DNA of 64,000 bases, taken from assembly GCA_963849305.1 (NCBI GenBank), contig CAWKGV010000023.1, positions 62,001 to 126,000 on the forward strand, in the 5' to 3' direction. Of the stretch, positions 60,414 through 64,000 are shown piece after piece; within the stretch, counting starts at the first letter, position 1, and each line of letters opens with the position of its first letter. The notes below the pieces were generated by a model that was not told the DNA's origin, ran no database searches, and worked only from the letters and a program-made list of their open reading frames with translations. A program made the translations under genes and the position numbers. This stretch comes from CAWKGV01 sp963849305. Lineage in GTDB: Bacteria > Pseudomonadota > Alphaproteobacteria > Acetobacterales > Acetobacteraceae.

Positions 60414-61328
60414 TTAGAGGCCGAGGGTGCGCAGCTTGCCGTCGAGGAAATTCTTCGCACGCGGTACGTCCGCCTCGTCGAGGTGCTCGATAATGATCGG
60501 GATGTTGGGGTGCTTGCGGGCCAGGCGCTGGAGATAAAGGTCGTAGTTCAGCGCGCCCAAGCCCGGCGCGGGCAGTTCGATCTCGCCCACACCGCGGAAA
60601 GTGTGGGATTCGTGCGCGTCCGCGTCGCCGATGTCGGCGTGCTTCTCGCCCTTATCGGCGCCAGACCGCTTCACGTCCTTGGCATGGGCGATCCTGATCT
60701 TGTCCGAAAGCGTGTCGAAGACCTGACGCAGGATGGCATCCATCCGGTCGATGTTGTGAGTCTCGAAGTAGTTGGTCGGATCCATGAGCAAGCCGAGAGC
60801 TGGGTGATCGACCTCGGCGAACATCCTCACCGTCTCCTCGATCGAACCGACGACGTTGTTGACGTAGGTTTCGAGCAGGAAAATTGCGCCGTGATCGTAG
60901 GCGGTGCGGGCGAGGTCGGCGATGACCTTGCGGCACTCCTCGAACCCTTCTTCGGTCTTGTTCTTGGGATGGGCGACCCAGTCGCTATCGGAATTGTAGG
61001 TGCCCGTTTCCGAGATGACGTACGGTGTGCCGAGATACTGGGCGTGCCGCAGGATCTCCTTGAGGTAGCCGAGCCTCCGCTGCCGCTCGGCCGGGTCGGG
61101 GTGGACGATGTTGGTATAGCCCGAGATGCAGCAGATCGGCAGGTCGTGGTCGCGGAACGTTTCGCGGATGCGGATGCACTTGTCCTTGGTGATCTGCCCG
61201 GACGACACATCGAGGTCCTTGAAATGCATATCGAGCTGGACGGTGTTGAAACCGAGGCCGCGGATCTTCCGCGCGGTTTCGGTCAGGCCGTAGGGGAAGT
61301 AGGCCGTGAAGATACCGGTTTGCATCAT
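60414..61328 (-). CDS. TIM-barrel sugar isomerase/epimerase
   Basis: The 304-residue protein is of the xylose-isomerase-like TIM-barrel family (PF01261, includes IolE, IolI and keto-epimerases). Visible features: GIFTAYFPYGLTETARKI, FETYVN-like LLETYVNNV with a glutamate, LGLLMDPTNYFETHNI (metal aspartate) and IAHAKDVKRSGA, a histidine in IRIAHAKD, and PIIIEHLDEADV. A ggagg site precedes tandem ATGs at 61328/61325. It probably isomerises or epimerises the oxidised sugar. Confidence 0.9.
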   Translation of the reverse strand: MMQTGIFTAYFPYGLTETARKIRGLGFNTVQLDMHFKDLDVSSGQITKDKCIRIRETFRDHDLPICCISGYTNIVHPDPAERQRRLGYLKEILRHAQYLGTPYVISETGTYNSDSDWVAHPKNKTEEGFEECRKVIADLARTAYDHGAIFLLETYVNNVVGSIEETVRMFAEVDHPALGLLMDPTNYFETHNIDRMDAILRQVFDTLSDKIRIAHAKDVKRSGADKGEKHADIGDADAHESHTFRGVGEIELPAPGLGALNYDLYLQRLARKHPNIPIIIEHLDEADVPRAKNFLDGKLRTLGL

Positions 61329-61349
61329 GGCACCGTGCCTCCGGAGCGA

Positions 61350-62450
61350 TCAGATGGTGAATTCCGACAAGCCGACCGCGCGCCGCTCATCGAGCGAGCG
61401 ATACGCGGCCTCGACAAGCGCCATGGTCCTGACGTTGTCCTCGATCGACAGTTCGGGCGGGGTGCCGGTCTTCACCGCCCATTGCAGCTGCTCCATCACG
61501 CCTTTGAAGGCCTGCGGGAACCACCGGGTTTGCCAACGAGGCTCGACCCACCGCCCCGCCGTCGTCTTGGTCGAAGCGTAGCGGAGCGTCGACGGTGACC
61601 CGTCAGGGTAGTCGGGCCAGCCGATTGTGCCCTGGGCGACCCCGTCCGTGCCTTCGACACGCCACTTGATGAAGATGTCGGACTCGAATCCTTGCTGGCG
61701 CGGACCGGACCAGACGTCCTCAAGGGACACGGCCAAGACGCCGGACGGGAAGCGCAGGGTGGATACCGTGATGCCGTCGCGATGCGGGAAAGCGGTCCGC
61801 GGATCTGGTCGCGCGGCGGTGTAGATGTCGTCCGGGTCGCCGAACAGGAAGCGCAGGATGTCGAGGTGGTGGATCGACATGGCTGCCAACGTCAAGCGGT
61901 CGTACCGCTCCAGGAATGGCTGCCAGTGGGGCACCGCCCGCATCTCGATGGTCGCGATCACGGGCGCGCCGATCTCGCCTCGGTCGAGAATCTGCTTCAG
62001 CACCCGCATCGACTGATCGAACCGCATGTTCTGGTTGACCGAAACGGGCTTGCCCACACGACGTGCGTCCTCGGCTACGACTTGGGCCTCGGCAAAGTCG
62101 AGCGCCAGCGGCTTCTGCGCCAAGATCGCGCGGATATGCGGCTGCTTCAGCGCCAGCCGGATCAGTCCCGGCTGGAGATCAGGAGGAAACGCCAGGTCGA
62201 GGACCTCGACCTGAGGGTCTTGGATGAGCTGCTCAGGGGTGTCGTGGACGGTCGCGATGTCCCAACGCTCCGCCACTTCCCGAGCCCGTGCGGGTGTCCG
62301 CGACGCGATTGCCGTCACCGGGAACCCGGCCTCTGCGTAGGCGGCGAGCTGTATGTCGGCCATGATGAAACCTGCGCCAACCGCACCGATGCGGTACTCG
62401 CGGCATCGAATCGGCGGATCCGGCGCGAAGTCGCACGCTGGTGCGCTCAC
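61350..62450 (-). CDS. Gfo/Idh/MocA family oxidoreductase
   Basis: The 366-residue NAD(P)-dependent oxidoreductase has the Rossmann motif IGAVGAGFIMADIQLAAYAEAG, then AILAQKPLALDFAEAQVV (the conserved EKP-like motif as QKP) and VNQNMRFDQSMRVLK. It should oxidise a sugar or inositol-type polyol. Start is a GTG at 62450 with a strong ggggagg site; it is the first gene of the operon. Inducible expression is suggested by the repeats at 62602-62634. Confidence 0.9.
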   Translation of the reverse strand: MSAPACDFAPDPPIRCREYRIGAVGAGFIMADIQLAAYAEAGFPVTAIASRTPARAREVAERWDIATVHDTPEQLIQDPQVEVLDLAFPPDLQPGLIRLALKQPHIRAILAQKPLALDFAEAQVVAEDARRVGKPVSVNQNMRFDQSMRVLKQILDRGEIGAPVIATIEMRAVPHWQPFLERYDRLTLAAMSIHHLDILRFLFGDPDDIYTAARPDPRTAFPHRDGITVSTLRFPSGVLAVSLEDVWSGPRQQGFESDIFIKWRVEGTDGVAQGTIGWPDYPDGSPSTLRYASTKTTAGRWVEPRWQTRWFPQAFKGVMEQLQWAVKTGTPPELSIEDNVRTMALVEAAYRSLDERRAVGLSEFTI

Positions 62451-62846
62451 CGAGACCTCCCCTCATCCCATCGGCCAGAGCGTGTGCCCTCCGGTCAGCG
62501 ACGTGGCCGCTTGCGGGCGGCTCTGGCGTCCGCCTCGCCGTGATGATGGCTTCCGATCTCCTCCGATATCAAGGTCCAAGGGCAGAGCGCAATTCGTGAC
62601 AGGGACTACATCAAGATACATCAACTATAGTCCCCCGGGCATTGACTCGTCGCGCTCGGACCCGTGGGTTCGGCCGCGAACCTTCTGTCCTGGCAGGGCG
62701 ACCTGGCGGCCGCCCAGGCCCCGACGCGCCAGAAGTGCCAACCGAGCAATCGCTTGGGGCTGTGAGCTACGTCATACCCTCCCTATCCAAGTCGGGACGA
62801 TGCTGCGCTGTGCCGGTGATCGTGCCGGCAAACGGAGGCAGCCGCG
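62451..62846. promoter_or_regulatory. Non-coding region upstream of the sugar operon
   Basis: These 396 bp hold no convincing ORF. They contain an AT-rich island near 62600-62635, which stands out in this high-GC DNA and includes the candidate operator. The rest shows no terminator, tRNA or riboswitch. Both the leftward operon and the rightward 46-codon gene are expected to be promoted here. Confidence 0.5.
62602..62634. promoter_or_regulatory. Candidate operator of the sugar operon
   Basis: gggacta at 62602-62608 and tagtccc at 62628-62634 form an inverted repeat. Between them, on the minus strand, two copies of ttgatgta occur with a 10-bp period. Such spacing fits a dimeric or tandem regulator binding along one DNA face, about 150 bp upstream of the GTG start. 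No regulator gene is adjacent. Confidence 0.45.
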
Positions 62847-62987
62847 ATGTACGATATCGACCCGCGCGACCTGGAGTGGTTGAGCCCGTCCCAGCCGGTC
62901 GGCGGCGGTCGCGGCGTGAACTGGCCCCTAATCGTCGCGCTTCTCCTTGCTCTTCTCGTCACGATCAAGCTCGTCGCCGGCCTCTGA
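62847..62987 (+). CDS. 46-residue single-span membrane protein
   Basis: A 46-codon frame begins at ATG 62847, 9 bases after a strong ggagg site. It has a soluble acidic N-terminus (MYDIDPRDLEWLSPSQPVGG) and one C-terminal hydrophobic helix (NWPLIVALLLALLVTIKLVAGL). I do not recognise a family. The good ribosome binding site and TM segment support a real small protein; it may be part of a complex or a membrane regulator. Convergent with the GST gene. Confidence 0.55.
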   Translation: MYDIDPRDLEWLSPSQPVGGGRGVNWPLIVALLLALLVTIKLVAGL

Positions 62988-62993
62988 CCGTCG

Positions 62994-63620
62994 TTAGACG
63001 ATCGCCCGCGCTATGTGCTCCTTGTAAACCGGTCGCGCGAGCAGCCGCTCGTACCAGACGCGTAGGTTGGGGATGTCCGGCCGGTCGAACTCCATGTTCA
63101 GCCAGCGATGGACGTGTACACCCCAGGTGATATCGGCGAGCGTCGGCTGGTCCCCGCAGATGTAAGGATGACGGCCAAGCTCGGTGCCGATCATGCCCCA
63201 AGCGCGCGCGGCCTCCCCGATCGCCTGGGCAATGGCGGCGTGGTCGCGCCTCTCGGGCGGGGTACGGATCAGGCCCTGGAAAATAACGCTCTGCGGTCGG
63301 TTCATCACCGTCTGCTGGGCGTCCATCCAGCGATCGACGTTGGCTCGCGCCTGAGCGTCCCTCGGCCACCAGGCGGTGTCGGGCGGATGGGCGGCGCAGA
63401 GATAACGCAGCACCGCGTTGCTCTCCCAAAGCGTGAACCCGTCTTCCTGCAACGTGGGCACCAGCCCGGTGGGGTTCATCGCCCGGTACTCGGGCGTGTC
63501 GGTTTGTCCGAACGGGCCACCGACGTCGATCCGCTCGTAAGGGAGCCGCAACTCCTCCAACAGCCAGATCACCTTCATGACGTTGCTGGACGTCGAGCGG
63601 CCCCACAGGACGCGGCGCAT
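62994..63620 (-). CDS. Glutathione S-transferase family protein
   Basis: The 208-residue protein has a thioredoxin-like N-terminal domain (RSTSSNVMKVIWLLEELRLPYERI) with the glutathione contacts NPTGLVPTL and LWESNAVLRYL, followed by a helical C-terminal domain (HPYICGDQPTLADITWG). It conjugates or reduces with glutathione; the substrate is unknown. The ATG at 63620 is favoured over 63629 because gggggag lies nine bases before it. Convergent with the small membrane gene, divergent from dsbB. Confidence 0.9.
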   Translation of the reverse strand: MRRVLWGRSTSSNVMKVIWLLEELRLPYERIDVGGPFGQTDTPEYRAMNPTGLVPTLQEDGFTLWESNAVLRYLCAAHPPDTAWWPRDAQARANVDRWMDAQQTVMNRPQSVIFQGLIRTPPERRDHAAIAQAIGEAARAWGMIGTELGRHPYICGDQPTLADITWGVHVHRWLNMEFDRPDIPNLRVWYERLLARPVYKEHIARAIV

Positions 63621-63699
63621 TGGCTTCATCTCCCCCGAGTGCGATCGGAGCAACCCTAGGCGGGTTGCGCCACAGGCGGAAGCGGAGCATGTCGCGTGG

Positions 63700-64000
63700 A
63701 TGCGCGCGCAGCCGACCCGCCTGATCGCCATGCTCTCGGCGATTGCCGCCGCGCTCGCCCTTGCCGTGGCCCTTGGGTCGCAGCATTGGGGCGGATTAAT
63801 GCCTTGCGCTCTTTGTCTCCTGGAGCGATGGCCCTACCGCGTCGCGATCATCCTTGGCCTCGCCGCGGTCGTATTGCCGGTGGCAGTGGCACGCTGGGCG
63901 CTGTGGCTGCTGGTCCTGACGCTCGTAGCGGGAGCGGCCTTGGCAGCGGTCCATGTCGGGGTGGAGCAGGGGCTCTGGCCAAGCCCGCTGCCGGAATGCG
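63700..64000 (+). CDS. dsbB: Disulfide bond formation protein DsbB (3' end outside window)
   Basis: The first 100 codons of a DsbB-family quinone-linked oxidase are present. The first helix is LIAMLSAIAAALALAVALGSQ, followed by the redox pair in GGLMPCALCLLERWPYR (the CxxC equivalent as CALC). Second and third helices follow. It would reoxidise DsbA in the periplasm via ubiquinone. ATG at 63700 is inferred from the first helix; the gene is cut by the window end. Confidence 0.88.
   Translation, partial: MRAQPTRLIAMLSAIAAALALAVALGSQHWGGLMPCALCLLERWPYRVAIILGLAAVVLPVAVARWALWLLVLTLVAGAALAAVHVGVEQGLWPSPLPEC

Overview
The window is a high-GC, gene-dense piece of a chromosome from an alphaproteobacterium, most likely Rhodospirillales and near Acetobacteraceae. 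The evidence is gene order and family signatures: secA beside a divergent parvulin; a CycM-type cytochrome, then kdsB-pheA; SRP RNA-dnaX-ybaB-recR; coxB-coxA-ctaB with a CoxF-like small protein; mnmE-mnmG-rsmG-parA-parB with a parS-like site; and NDUFA12-MlaD-DUF2155. The family assignment is inferred, not proven. There is no phage, insertion sequence or CRISPR array.

Layout. 0-4 kb: parvulin (cut by the window edge), secA, a membrane protein. 4-12 kb, minus strand: yejABEF peptide importer, a frameshifted hisN-like phosphatase, a tandem two-haem cytochrome c. 12-18.6 kb: kdsB-pheA, DUF488, nudC, SRP RNA, dnaX-ybaB-recR. 18.6-25.2 kb: Tat-exported amine oxidase, tRNA-Val(CAC), cold shock protein, methyltransferase, and a short cox operon. 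25.3-26.7 kb: a LuxR-type regulator overlapping a trypsin/PDZ protein that lacks catalytic residues. 26.8-33.1 kb: parB-parA-rsmG-mnmG, a CDP-diacylglycerol pyrophosphatase, mnmE. 33.1-41.6 kb: SDR, an Mrp-like antiporter operon without an MrpA antiporter domain, and an AsmA/YhdP-like protein. 41.5-47.2 kb: glnE-bcp, a glycosyltransferase-like protein, a CoA-transferase/racemase, and a candidate structured RNA with a strong terminator. 47.2-51.1 kb: a glycoside hydrolase, a GT-C-like glycosyltransferase and a FemAB/GNAT-like gene, all with single-base frameshifts. 51.1-55.5 kb: RidA, a protein resembling part of class II ribonucleotide reductase but far too short, NDUFA12, MlaD, DUF2155, otsB. 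55.6-62.5 kb: a minus-strand sugar operon (ABC importer, SDR, DUF4432, TIM-barrel isomerase, Gfo/Idh oxidoreductase). The window ends with a small membrane protein, a glutathione transferase and the start of dsbB.

Most genes are housekeeping: protein export, respiration, chromosome segregation, tRNA modification, nitrogen control, envelope. The accessory parts of most interest are the doubly inactive protease/regulator pair, the reductase-like protein with a possible NrdR box upstream, the reduced Mrp complex, the candidate structured RNA at 47.1 kb, and the sugar operon with repeat-rich DNA at its promoter. Eight apparent frameshifts are all single extra bases, so sequencing error must be excluded before any of these genes is called a true pseudogene.
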